From: Methanospirillum sp.
GTDB lineage: Archaea > Halobacteriota > Methanomicrobia > Methanomicrobiales > Methanospirillaceae
Direction: 5' to 3'
DNA: 7,565 nucleotides
NCBI GenBank assembly: GCA_028695895.1
Contig: JAQVIE010000049.1
Span: forward strand, 1-7,565
Positions 1 to 6,692 of the stretch are shown in pieces (the first letter of the stretch is position 1; each line of letters starts with the position of its first letter). The translations under genes were made by a program, and so were the position numbers. The notes beneath the pieces were generated by a model. The model had not been told where the DNA came from and made no database searches. It worked only from the letters and a program-made list of their open reading frames with translations.

Positions 1-834
1 CAAAAACCCAAAAAGTGGTGCCCAGGTAAAGAGTTTGGCATCTTTTACTGCAAGAACATTATTTATTACATGGGGAGCACAAGCAAGACCTACAATCAAA
101 AGGACTCCGAAAGAGACAAGGTACGAAGGAGTAAAGAGCATCCCTTCAGTCAGCCAGGGCCTGACAAGATCTGGATTTACAGAAGCCATATACTCATTTA
201 CATGGGTAAAACCTCCGGCATAAAAGATTATTAGAGGTGCCATAATGAGGACACCACCGATTAGAATCAAGGACTGAATAAGAGCCGCCCATGCAACAGC
301 ATAAAGACCACCAATGGTTGTATAAATTGTAACGACAAGAGTTGCAATAATTAATGCCAGCCAGAGAGGAATTTCAAAAAGCCAAATAAGAACAATGGCA
401 ATTGCTGTGTATTGACCTACCAGGTAGATTAGTGAGACAATTATTCCAGCCAGTGCAGATAATGTCCGTAATGCTGTCGGGCTTTCATAACGGTGAGCCA
501 GGTAATCCTGCACTGTAATATAGCCAGTTGTACGGGTAATTGAATGTAGTTTCACCCCAAAGAATATTACACAAAATGCAATTGATAAAGGAACGAATAT
601 TTGTTCCCAGAAGGTAGGCCAGCCATATTTATAGCCAAGCCCTGATACTCCAAGGAGTGACATCCCTGAACAGACTGTCCCTATCATTAACAATACAAAG
701 ACCCAAAATCCGAGTGATCGACCGGCAACAAGGTAGTCTTCAGTATTTTTAATTTTTCTGGAGGCCCAGGCTCCAATTCCGATCATTGCTAAACAATAAA
801 ATGCAATAATTGAAATGGTTACCAAATCAGCCAT
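1..834 (-). CDS. Sodium:solute symporter (SSS family), 3' end missing
   Basis: Secondary transporter of the inner membrane expected to couple Na+ entry to uptake of a small solute. The visible 278 residues are the N-terminal part of an SSS protein (usually about 480-550 residues) and the frame stays open through the window edge. Family marks seen: first span at about residues 4-24; the loop motif ending DYLVAGRSLGFW (33-44); the TM2 segment with GTVCSGMSLLG (52-62); TVQDYLAHRY (107-116); the signature YTTIGGLYAVAWAALIQ (171-187); and CAPHVINNVLAVKDA (252-266), which resembles the GLPH segment of ActP-type carriers. The start ATG overlaps the stop of the 34-residue peptide gene as TAATG, so translation is probably coupled. 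The aspartate that PutP carries in its SWTD motif is alanine here (A184). The substrate cannot be read from sequence; acetate or another organic acid is possible from the ActP-like motif, but this is inference. The second half of the Na2 site lies outside the window. Confidence 0.93.
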   Translation of the reverse strand, partial: MADLVTISIIAFYCLAMIGIGAWASRKIKNTEDYLVAGRSLGFWVFVLLMIGTVCSGMSLLGVSGLGYKYGWPTFWEQIFVPLSIAFCVIFFGVKLHSITRTTGYITVQDYLAHRYESPTALRTLSALAGIIVSLIYLVGQYTAIAIVLIWLFEIPLWLALIIATLVVTIYTTIGGLYAVAWAALIQSLILIGGVLIMAPLIIFYAGGFTHVNEYMASVNPDLVRPWLTEGMLFTPSYLVSFGVLLIVGLACAPHVINNVLAVKDAKLFTWAPLFGFL

Positions 835-938
835 TATGCTACACCTCTGAAGTATAATCCCCAAAAAAAGAGAATAATGGAGAAGAAGACAACAGCTCCC
901 AAAACGGTAATAATAGTCTCTGCAGGTAGTCCTAACAT
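834..938 (-). CDS. 34-residue membrane peptide, symporter small accessory protein
   Basis: A very short gene encoding 34 residues that begin MLGLPAETIITVLGA and continue through one hydrophobic span (about residues 8-28) to a tail with one arginine (RGVA). The TAA stop shares its last A with the ATG of the symporter gene (TAATG). Tiny single-span peptides starting MLG directly upstream of SSS symporters are known in methanogens and are annotated as 'symporter small accessory protein'; bacterial relatives of the transporter use other small partners such as DUF485 or DUF4212 proteins. I infer a role in assembly, stability or gating of the adjoining transporter. Only an AAGG one base closer than usual precedes the ATG, and a TATA-like element lies about 30 bases upstream, so a leaderless or nearly leaderless transcript is possible. 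The start choice is supported by a TGA stop in frame three codons upstream. Confidence 0.78.
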   Translation of the reverse strand: MLGLPAETIITVLGAVVFFSIILFFWGLYFRGVA

Positions 939-963
939 ATCCTTGCATCATTGTGCCAAGCTA

Positions 964-972
964 ACATATAAC
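964..972 (-). promoter_or_regulatory. Possible TATA box for the symporter operon
   Basis: On the minus strand this reads GTTATATGT. Its centre is about 30 bases before the ATG at 938, so transcription would begin at roughly 938-943, on or just before the start codon. This fits the lack of a well-placed Shine-Dalgarno. It is a weak AT-rich match and not proof. Confidence 0.35.
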
Positions 973-1000
973 AGGCTCGAATCGTAACCAGCCGATAATA

Positions 1001-1027
1001 GTGTATAATAAGATTTAATACTTAAAT
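1001..1027 (+). promoter_or_regulatory. Possible promoter of the TPR gene
   Basis: Two overlapping AT-rich elements, GTATAATA (1003-1010) and TTTAATACTTAAAT (1014-1027), could serve as TATA box for the gene starting at 1067. The second would place transcription start near 1044. The two cannot be told apart by eye. The whole 939-1066 gap is a short divergent promoter region and holds no other feature that I can see. Confidence 0.3.
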
Positions 1028-1066
1028 CCCGATAATACCTTAAATTAATGGAGCAGAATAAGTAAG

Positions 1067-1741
1067 ATGAAAATGAGAATACAAAAAGCGCAGATCATTT
1101 CTCTTTTATTATGTATTGCTCTGGTATCTATTAGTGTAGTTACGGCATCCACAGGTCTGAAAGGCCCGGTCGTAGATGCTATATCATTTTATAATCAGGC
1201 AGTTGATGCTGCCGGGAATGGTTCTTACGAAGAAGCAATGGTATTAATAGATAAATCACTTCTAATTCAACATGATTTTTACCTTGCCATGATTACAAAA
1301 GCCAGCCTTCTTTCACAAATGGGCGAATATAAAGATGCTGAAATACTGCTGAAAAAAGCCGAACAAAACCACCCGGATAATCCTTATGTGCTTGCTGCCA
1401 TGGCATCATTATACATTGAGACAGGAGAATACCAAAAAGCATTAGAAGCTGCAGATGCTGCATTGGAAAAAGATCCTTTTCTTGTGGAGGCATGGGTTTT
1501 AAAAGGAACATCTTATGGGGGACTTGGTGAATTTGAAGAAGAAAAAAATGCTTCAGAAAATGCTTTATTAATAGATCCTTCCAATCCGGAAGCATTGTCT
1601 AATTATCATTATGCTTCACAATCTCTTATCATTCACCAGAAAAAAACTGGTCAAGATTATTCTGAGAAGACTCCTCTCTCAACACCTGCACTTTTAGCGG
1701 GCGTCCTCTTCGCCCTGGTGTTCCGTAGGGTACTGAATTAG
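1067..1741 (+). CDS. Exported TPR-repeat protein with C-terminal membrane tail
   Basis: A 224-residue protein likely displayed on the outer face of the membrane, where TPR repeats act as protein-protein scaffolds. Seen: a basic N terminus (MKMRIQKAQ) and hydrophobic core to about residue 24, with plausible cleavage near VTA-S (25-28); then about four TPR units at roughly 38-71, 72-105, 106-139 and 140-173, with repeat-like elements such as MGEYKDAEILLKKAE and TGEYQKALEAADAALEKDP; a polar linker (190-203); and a tail STPALLAGVLFALVFRRVLN, which is a hydrophobic span followed by arginines. That tail resembles in layout the C-terminal sorting/anchor tails of methanogen surface proteins but lacks a recognisable PGF-type motif. 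The ATG at 1067 is followed by another at 1073; GGAG at 1050-1053 is too far for an ideal ribosome site, so the exact start is slightly uncertain. The partner is unknown. It ends 16 bases from the convergent methyltransferase gene. Confidence 0.85.
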   Translation: MKMRIQKAQIISLLLCIALVSISVVTASTGLKGPVVDAISFYNQAVDAAGNGSYEEAMVLIDKSLLIQHDFYLAMITKASLLSQMGEYKDAEILLKKAEQNHPDNPYVLAAMASLYIETGEYQKALEAADAALEKDPFLVEAWVLKGTSYGGLGEFEEEKNASENALLIDPSNPEALSNYHYASQSLIIHQKKTGQDYSEKTPLSTPALLAGVLFALVFRRVLN

Positions 1742-1789
1742 TATTACTTCCTTCTCTTCACTTTTGTTCATTCTTATTAGTTTTTGTTT
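1742..1789 (+). terminator. T-rich putative archaeal terminator
   Basis: Immediately after the TPR stop codon the plus strand becomes strongly pyrimidine-rich and contains TTTTG (1762-1766) and TTTTTGTTT (1781-1789). Archaeal transcription often ends at such T tracts without a hairpin. The tract lies inside the 3' end of the convergent methyltransferase gene, so the two transcripts would overlap by a few dozen bases. Confidence 0.4.
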
Positions 1790-3017
1790 GGGCAATATTT
1801 TGAATAATTCTCTCTTTTGCACTGGAACAATATTCCGGCGAAATATCAAGACCCACATAATGGCGTCCTGTTCTTGATGCGACCAAACTTGTTGTTCCAA
1901 CCCCATTGAATGGATCCAGGATAATATCTCCTTTAAAACTAAATAATTTCAGACAACGCTCAACCAGTTCTTCAGGAAACATAGCCGGATGATTGAATTG
2001 TTTCATCCTTTTTTCAGGTCCGATTGACCATTTTGCTACTACCCAGGATTTGAATTCTTCGTCGGATATATCAGCATTTTCTGATTTACCTGGTTTTTTA
2101 AGTGTTCCTTTGCAAAAGACTTCAATAAATTCCCAGGTATATTTCAGGTAAGGACTACTGGGACTTTTCCAGCTTCCCCATGAAGTATATTTACAATTAT
2201 AATTGTTCTTCTCCCAAAGGATCTCACCTTTCCATATCATCTTCCTGCTCATGAAAAATGATGAGATTAAATGATGAAGAGGAATGTAATCAGAGAACAG
2301 AGGCTGAACATTGACAATAAATCTTCCCCCGAATTTTAGTACCCTGATACCCTGTTCAAATACCCGGTATAGTTTATCAAGATAAGCCTCCCAGTTAGCG
2401 CTGTCTCCTGTTGACGAGTATTCAAGGCCAAAATTGTATGGAGGAGAGGTAATAATCAGATCTATGCAGTTATCCGGGAGCCTGGATAAAATTTCTTCGC
2501 TATCGCCACAGATAATCTGGTCAAGATATGTTTCGGGGAGAGGATTTGATGTACGAGAAAAAGAGCTGCCTTTAGCATAAAAATATGACCCTCTCTCAGA
2601 TGCTTTCTCTTTCCTGTCGATAACTTTCCTTTCATCAGCATAACCTGCATAAACACGTTTGCCATATCTTATCCCGTAACTACCGATTGCATTTATCTTT
2701 TTCAGTAGTAATACAAAGGGATTCTCCATTCCTTCTTTATAAATATCTGCTAAATCTGATCGGTTGATATATTCATTCAAGGTTTTTTCATAACCGTCAG
2801 GATCCAGTTTAATCAAACAGGCTGTAAGTGTCTGTTCACTAAAAAAAAGTGATATTTCTTTATCAGAATATTTTTTATTCAAAGCATTGAGAACTGACAT
2901 TTCACCAGGCAATAAATCCCGTGAAATTTTTATATCAACTTTTACCGGTATGGGATTTTTTTTATTGGAGTTATCTGATTTCATGAATTTATACTTATAT
3001 TTTAGTTTTATTACCAT
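1758..3017 (-). CDS. Beta-class site-specific DNA methyltransferase, probably N4-cytosine type
   Basis: Transfers a methyl group from S-adenosylmethionine to a base in a specific DNA site. Motifs appear in beta-class order: catalytic TSPPYN (190-195, motif IV), FGGRFIVNV (229-237, motif VI), ILWEKNNY (266-273), a presumed target-recognition region at about 275-340, HPAMFPEELVERC (343-355, motif X), the SAM-binding DPFNGVGTT (368-376, motif I) and GLDISPEY (389-396, motif II). An SPPY motif, in contrast to DPPY, is the form typical of N4-cytosine enzymes, though the rule has exceptions. About 160 residues precede the catalytic part and match nothing I recognise. No endonuclease gene is adjacent, so it appears solitary. 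The start is doubtful: neither the ATG at 3017 nor the in-frame ATG at 2984 (Met12) has a Shine-Dalgarno, and the first eleven residues are encoded by TATA-like AT-rich sequence, so Met12 may be the true start. Confidence 0.9.
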   Translation of the reverse strand: MVIKLKYKYKFMKSDNSNKKNPIPVKVDIKISRDLLPGEMSVLNALNKKYSDKEISLFFSEQTLTACLIKLDPDGYEKTLNEYINRSDLADIYKEGMENPFVLLLKKINAIGSYGIRYGKRVYAGYADERKVIDRKEKASERGSYFYAKGSSFSRTSNPLPETYLDQIICGDSEEILSRLPDNCIDLIITSPPYNFGLEYSSTGDSANWEAYLDKLYRVFEQGIRVLKFGGRFIVNVQPLFSDYIPLHHLISSFFMSRKMIWKGEILWEKNNYNCKYTSWGSWKSPSSPYLKYTWEFIEVFCKGTLKKPGKSENADISDEEFKSWVVAKWSIGPEKRMKQFNHPAMFPEELVERCLKLFSFKGDIILDPFNGVGTTSLVASRTGRHYVGLDISPEYCSSAKERIIQNIAQTKTNKNEQK

Positions 3018-3028
3018 TAAGGGTACAG

Positions 3029-3038
3029 GTTATATTAA
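3029..3038 (-). promoter_or_regulatory. Possible TATA box for the methyltransferase
   Basis: On the minus strand this reads TTAATATAAC. A transcription start about 25 bases further would fall near 3008, beyond the ATG at 3017 and about 24 bases before the ATG at 2984, which favours the shorter methyltransferase. Other AT-rich elements nearby (2990-3003) could serve instead. Confidence 0.35.
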
Positions 3039-3058
3039 CTTTCAAATTTTCTGAGATA

Positions 3059-3067
3059 TTTATAAAT
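3059..3067 (+). promoter_or_regulatory. TATA box of the kinase operon
   Basis: The sequence TTTATAAAT is a close match to the archaeal TATA consensus. Its centre is about 26 bases before 3089, so the leader would be only about 12 bases long and would consist mainly of the Shine-Dalgarno at 3090-3096. The regular spacing TATA - start - SD - TTG makes this the most convincing promoter in the window. It drives the three-gene signalling operon. Confidence 0.6.
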
Positions 3068-3089
3068 CTATCCTCCCTGATTATACAAC

Positions 3090-3096
3090 AGGTGAT
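3090..3096 (+). promoter_or_regulatory. Strong Shine-Dalgarno fixing the TTG start of the kinase
   Basis: AGGTGAT is fully complementary to the usual archaeal 16S rRNA 3' end (ATCACCT) and ends five bases before TTG at 3102. It decides for TTG over the first in-frame ATG at 3171. Confidence 0.75.
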
Positions 3097-3101
3097 TCAG
3101 A

Positions 3102-5657
3102 TTGAGCATCGAAAAAAAAACCGGATCTGATGTTCAAATTTCACAAACAATCAGCTCAATCCTGTTAAATATGCCAGGTCCTGCCTGTATCATTGATCTT
3201 ACAGGTGCAATTATTCTTGCAAATCATCAATTCATGGAAATTCTTCAAATATCTACAGAAAGTGAAGAATTAAATATTAACATATTAAATGATGAAAGCC
3301 CGTTTCAATCCATAACTGATGATATTATTAAAGTCAGAGATGGCAAGCGCACATCTTCTTATAAAAATATAATGATAAAGTCTGAAGATGGCCTGAATCA
3401 TTACTTAATGGTTGTTGTAATATCCTTTTTTGATGAAAAATTTGGAAAATTAATTTTTTTGTCTGGCTGTGACATTACGGATGATTATTATTACCACTCT
3501 GAGCAAGGTAGAATTAATGCATTGCATGACCTTATCAGAGAAATTTTCAGGTCTCATCATCTTGGTCAGTATCCTGAAGAACAGTTGCTGCAGATAATAA
3601 GCAGGGTCGGGAAGGCAATGAAGGTGCGGTTTTCATCATATCTTAAAATTGATGAAAATTCACTGTCATTTTCTATACAAGAGCTTTATCTCTGGTCTGA
3701 CAGGGATGGTTTTATTATAGAAAATGAAATCGATGAACTGAAAAATGATACAACATTCCGTGCAATTTTCGAAGAATTAAAGATAAATAAGCCGGTAACA
3801 ATTAGAATAGCAAACACAACTGGTATTATCAGAAAAATCCTGGAAGAACGCAATTCCAGTTCACTGCTCCTGATTCCTCTTATCAGGGATTTACATCTTA
3901 CGGGAATACTGGCTTTTTGGGAAGAATCGAATACCAGAGAATGGATGCAGGCAGAATTAACCACTCTTCTTGTGCTTGCAGGAATTATCGAGACCTGTTT
4001 TTCAAAACATCAAATTGAAGAAATACTTGTTAAAAGTGAACAAAAATTTCAAAATCTTATTGACCAGATCGGGGATATGTATTTTATGACCGATAAATCT
4101 GGTCTTCTTATCAGAGTCAGTTCTTCAATGGCAAAAAATTTAGGATACCAGTCTGCAGACTCTCTTGAAGGAACATTTCTTGAAAACATTGTCTATCCTC
4201 CTGAGTTCTGGCCAATTTTTTTATCTGATATCATTAGTGGAGAAGGAGTGAAAGATTATGAAATTCAGCTTAATACAATTGATAATAGAATAATTTTTTC
4301 ATCGATAAGTTGCCGTCTAATCTATGATGATGAAGGACAACTTATAGGAATTGAGGGAGTTATCAGGGATATATCAAGAAGAAAACAGTATGGGGACCTG
4401 TTATCCGATCTTGAATGGAAACTTGAGCAGGCACAAAAAATTGCATGTATGGGTGTCTGGTCATATGACTATAACCTGGAGAGGTTTAGAGTGTCTCCAG
4501 AAGTCTTTTCATTACTTGGTATTCCTTCAGATCAGAATTATGTAGTATTCAACGATTTTATCTCCCGTACATTTCCACAGGATAAAAACAATTTTCTTCA
4601 TTTTTTCCCTCTTACCGTTTCACAGGGAAAAGATTTTGATTTTGAATTCAAAATAAAACTGGAAGATGAAAAAATCAAATATTTACGAATAAAAGGAACT
4701 CCATTAATAAAGAAAAATGTTATCATGGGATCTTTTGGAATATTGCAGGACGTCACAGAAAGAAAAAATGTAGAGAACCACCTTACGAAATATACGACAG
4801 AACTGGAACAGAAAACCATGGAGCTGGATGCATTGAGAACCCAGCTTTTGGATATGAATCGTGACCTTGATGACCGGGTCAGGCAGAGAACAGTTCAGAT
4901 AGAAGATTTGTTAAAACAAAAAGATGAATTTATTCAGATCATCGGACATGATTTAAAGACACCACTGACTCCTCTTGTCGCAATTTTACCATATATCAGA
5001 AAAAAAATAACCGACCCTGAGTTAGGTGAACTTTTGGATAATTCTATTGAAGATGTCACAACTATCAGAAAGCTTGTGACTACGATACTTGATCTTGCCC
5101 AGATGAACAGTTTGTACATGATATCTGATATACAGGAAATACATGTGAAAGATACGATTGATCAGATAATAAATGACAATGCATATCTCATTCTTCAGAA
5201 AAGTCTTCATGTGGTTAATAATATCCCAAAGAACCATCGGATTTTCATGTCACCCATGCATTTTGAAACCGTTCTTGGAAATCTTATTGGAAATGCAATA
5301 AAATATTCTTATATTGATGGTGATGTTATAATAGGTGTAATTGATAAGAATGACTCAATTTTTATTACAATAAAAGATGAAGGAATCGGAATTGAATCAG
5401 AAAAAATTTCCAGGGTATTTGAGGAATTTTACCAGGCCGATAACTCTCGTCACGAGCGTGGTTCACATGGCCTGGGCCTGACCATTGCAAAGAGGATTGC
5501 AGAGATGTACCATGGCACGATTACGGTTGAGAGTGAAGGAATAGGAAGAGGATCAGTTTTTACTCTTCAGCTAAAGAAGAATCCTGATGTATTTCTCAAA
5601 AAAAGAGAAGGATTGATTCATACAATAAAACAACAAAATGATGGAAATGTCAGATAA
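3102..5657 (+). CDS. Soluble multi-sensor histidine kinase (PAS-GAF-PAS-PAS-HisKA-HATPase)
   Basis: An 851-residue cytosolic sensor kinase; I see no signal peptide or membrane span. Domains in order: PAS 1 (about 15-130), GAF (about 137-300, ending with the GAF-like REWMQAELTTLLVLAGII), PAS 2 (about 311-427, followed by RDISRRKQ), PAS 3 of the PAS_3 type (about 434-555, GVWSYDYNLERF and DVTERK), a coiled coil (about 556-610), HisKA with phospho-acceptor His616 in GHDLKTPL, and HATPase_c with N box N727/N731, G1 box DEGIGI (759-764), F box FEEFYQAD (773-780) and G2 box GSHGLGL (787-793). All catalytic boxes are intact, so it should autophosphorylate. The TTG start is backed by an AGGTGAT ribosome site. 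Its 3' end overlaps the response regulator gene by 11-20 bases, making that regulator the obvious phosphate recipient. The ligands are unknown; I see no haem or flavin signature that I would trust. Confidence 0.93.
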   Translation: MSIEKKTGSDVQISQTISSILLNMPGPACIIDLTGAIILANHQFMEILQISTESEELNINILNDESPFQSITDDIIKVRDGKRTSSYKNIMIKSEDGLNHYLMVVVISFFDEKFGKLIFLSGCDITDDYYYHSEQGRINALHDLIREIFRSHHLGQYPEEQLLQIISRVGKAMKVRFSSYLKIDENSLSFSIQELYLWSDRDGFIIENEIDELKNDTTFRAIFEELKINKPVTIRIANTTGIIRKILEERNSSSLLLIPLIRDLHLTGILAFWEESNTREWMQAELTTLLVLAGIIETCFSKHQIEEILVKSEQKFQNLIDQIGDMYFMTDKSGLLIRVSSSMAKNLGYQSADSLEGTFLENIVYPPEFWPIFLSDIISGEGVKDYEIQLNTIDNRIIFSSISCRLIYDDEGQLIGIEGVIRDISRRKQYGDLLSDLEWKLEQAQKIACMGVWSYDYNLERFRVSPEVFSLLGIPSDQNYVVFNDFISRTFPQDKNNFLHFFPLTVSQGKDFDFEFKIKLEDEKIKYLRIKGTPLIKKNVIMGSFGILQDVTERKNVENHLTKYTTELEQKTMELDALRTQLLDMNRDLDDRVRQRTVQIEDLLKQKDEFIQIIGHDLKTPLTPLVAILPYIRKKITDPELGELLDNSIEDVTTIRKLVTTILDLAQMNSLYMISDIQEIHVKDTIDQIINDNAYLILQKSLHVVNNIPKNHRIFMSPMHFETVLGNLIGNAIKYSYIDGDVIIGVIDKNDSIFITIKDEGIGIESEKISRVFEEFYQADNSRHERGSHGLGLTIAKRIAEMYHGTITVESEGIGRGSVFTLQLKKNPDVFLKKREGLIHTIKQQNDGNVR

Positions 5658-6060
5658 AACAAATAATGTTATGATCGTCGATGATGATGCCCATGTAAGG
5701 ATTGCGGTAAGAACGATTCTTTATGATGCCGGGTTTCATGTTATCGCAGCAGATAGTGGAAGCCAGTGTATTGACTTATTAAAAAAAGGATTTACAGGTG
5801 TTATCCTACTTGATATAATGATGCCTGAAATGGATGGGTGGGACACCATCCGGGCCATATTGGATAATAAGCTGGAAGAAAATATTGCAATTATCATGCT
5901 TACCGCTAAGAATGTTCCTGATAAAAAAATGATTGGTCTTCAGGAGTATGTTGTTGACTATATCACAAAACCTTTTGACAATGAGGATCTTATTCAAAAA
6001 ACCTCATTTATAATGAGTTATGTACATGACCGGAATAATATGGGAATAACTGCAGAATGA
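5638..6060 (+). CDS. Single-domain response regulator (receiver only)
   Basis: A receiver domain of 140 residues (fewer with the later start) that accepts phosphate from the upstream kinase. Conserved residues are all present: acidic cluster D15-D17 (VDDD), phospho-acceptor D59 in LLDIMMPEMDG, T89 in MLTAK, and K111 in ITKPFD. No DNA-binding or other output domain follows; the last 20 or so residues are a short tail. Three in-frame ATGs lie at 5638, 5641 and 5647, all inside the end of the kinase gene; MSDKTNN at 5647 is the most natural start for a receiver, though the longest is listed. The stop overlaps the next gene as ATGA. In canonical CheB a receiver like this is fused to the methylesterase, so its most likely partner is the protein encoded immediately downstream. 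Confidence 0.93.
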   Translation: MMEMSDKTNNVMIVDDDAHVRIAVRTILYDAGFHVIAADSGSQCIDLLKKGFTGVILLDIMMPEMDGWDTIRAILDNKLEENIAIIMLTAKNVPDKKMIGLQEYVVDYITKPFDNEDLIQKTSFIMSYVHDRNNMGITAE

Positions 6061-6605
6061 AAATAATTATTATCGGTTCATCAACAGGTGGCCCTTTTAT
6101 TCTTGAATCTGTTTTTTCTGATTTTCCTGTCATAAATGCAGTAATAATTATTGTGCAACATCTGCCTCCAACTTTTACCAAAGCATTTTACAAACATATC
6201 TTTTCACTTACTAAGATGCCGGTTTCCATTGTTTCTGAAGGAGAAAAGATAAAAAAACCACATATATATATTGCTCCTGCAGGAAAACATCTTCTTATTG
6301 CAAATAACAGAACCTTTTCGCTTAGTGACAAAGAAAAATTACATGGTGTCCGTCCGGCTGTCGACCTGACCATGATGTCTATGTTAAAAAGAACTGAAGA
6401 TTCTATCATGGGAATTGTACTTACCGGTATGGGACGGGATGGTGCAGATGGCATTAATTATTTACATAACCTTGGTGCTACCACTATTGCACAGGAACCT
6501 GCAACGGCACCGATAAAAAGTATGCCTCAGTCAGCAATAGAAACCGGCCTGATTGATTTAATTCTAACTCCGGATAAAATCAGAGATGCGATTATCTCTT
6601 TTTAA
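6057..6605 (+). CDS. cheB: Stand-alone CheB-type protein-glutamate methylesterase domain
   Basis: A 182-residue protein that matches only the catalytic half of CheB, which hydrolyses methyl-glutamate esters (and deamidates glutamines) on chemoreceptors to reset signalling. The catalytic triad is complete: Ser9 in GSSTGGP, His35 in QHLPPTFT and Asp128 in LTGMGRDGADG, equivalent to Ser164, His190 and Asp286 of the Salmonella enzyme. Further family marks are YIAPAGKHLL (71-80), VRPAVDLTM (98-106) and MPQSAIETG (156-164). The N-terminal receiver (about 140 residues plus linker) is missing from this protein, but an independent receiver gene ends in an ATGA overlap with its start. No cheA, cheR, cheW or receptor gene is in the window, so the substrate is unknown; a role outside chemotaxis is possible. 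Confidence 0.92.
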   Translation: MKIIIIGSSTGGPFILESVFSDFPVINAVIIIVQHLPPTFTKAFYKHIFSLTKMPVSIVSEGEKIKKPHIYIAPAGKHLLIANNRTFSLSDKEKLHGVRPAVDLTMMSMLKRTEDSIMGIVLTGMGRDGADGINYLHNLGATTIAQEPATAPIKSMPQSAIETGLIDLILTPDKIRDAIISF

Positions 6606-6637
6606 TGGATTAATTGATAAGTCTTTGATGACAAATA

Positions 6638-6648
6638 ATTCATAAATT
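6638..6648 (+). promoter_or_regulatory. Possible TATA box of the small secreted protein gene
   Basis: ATTCATAAATT lies in the 87-base gap after the methylesterase gene and would start transcription near 6668, about 25 bases before the ATG at 6693. It is a weak match; read-through from the signalling operon is the alternative, since no clear terminator follows the methylesterase apart from the short TTTTT that runs into its stop codon. Confidence 0.3.
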
Positions 6649-6692
6649 CCTGTCAGATTAAATGATATCAATGGACTTTCAGGGACAAAATC

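Noticed and set aside
35..223. Plus-strand open frame of 62 codons near the left edge
   Set aside because: It is antisense to the symporter, whose family motifs cover the region.
1293..1595. Open frame of 100 codons opposite the TPR gene
   Set aside because: It lies wholly inside a well-supported TPR coding region, has a biased leucine/histidine composition and no promoter or ribosome site, so it is a shadow of the repeat sequence.
1694..1906. Open frame of 70 codons on the minus strand across the TPR and methyltransferase ends
   Set aside because: It overlaps the methyltransferase C terminus in another frame on the same strand and shows no family features.
3018..3101. Operator or inverted repeat between the methyltransferase and kinase genes
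   Set aside because: Apart from the TATA-like elements and the Shine-Dalgarno I could find no convincing palindrome or direct repeat in this 84-base gap.
6188..6454. Minus-strand open frame of 88 codons opposite the methylesterase
   Set aside because: It mirrors the CheB catalytic region, with no independent signals.
5638..6605. A single cheB gene broken by a frameshift
   Set aside because: The junction is a clean ATGA overlap, the receiver ends with a normal tail, the methylesterase begins at its natural first strand (MKIIIIGSS), and the usual linker of a fused CheB is absent. Two real genes fit better than a recent break.
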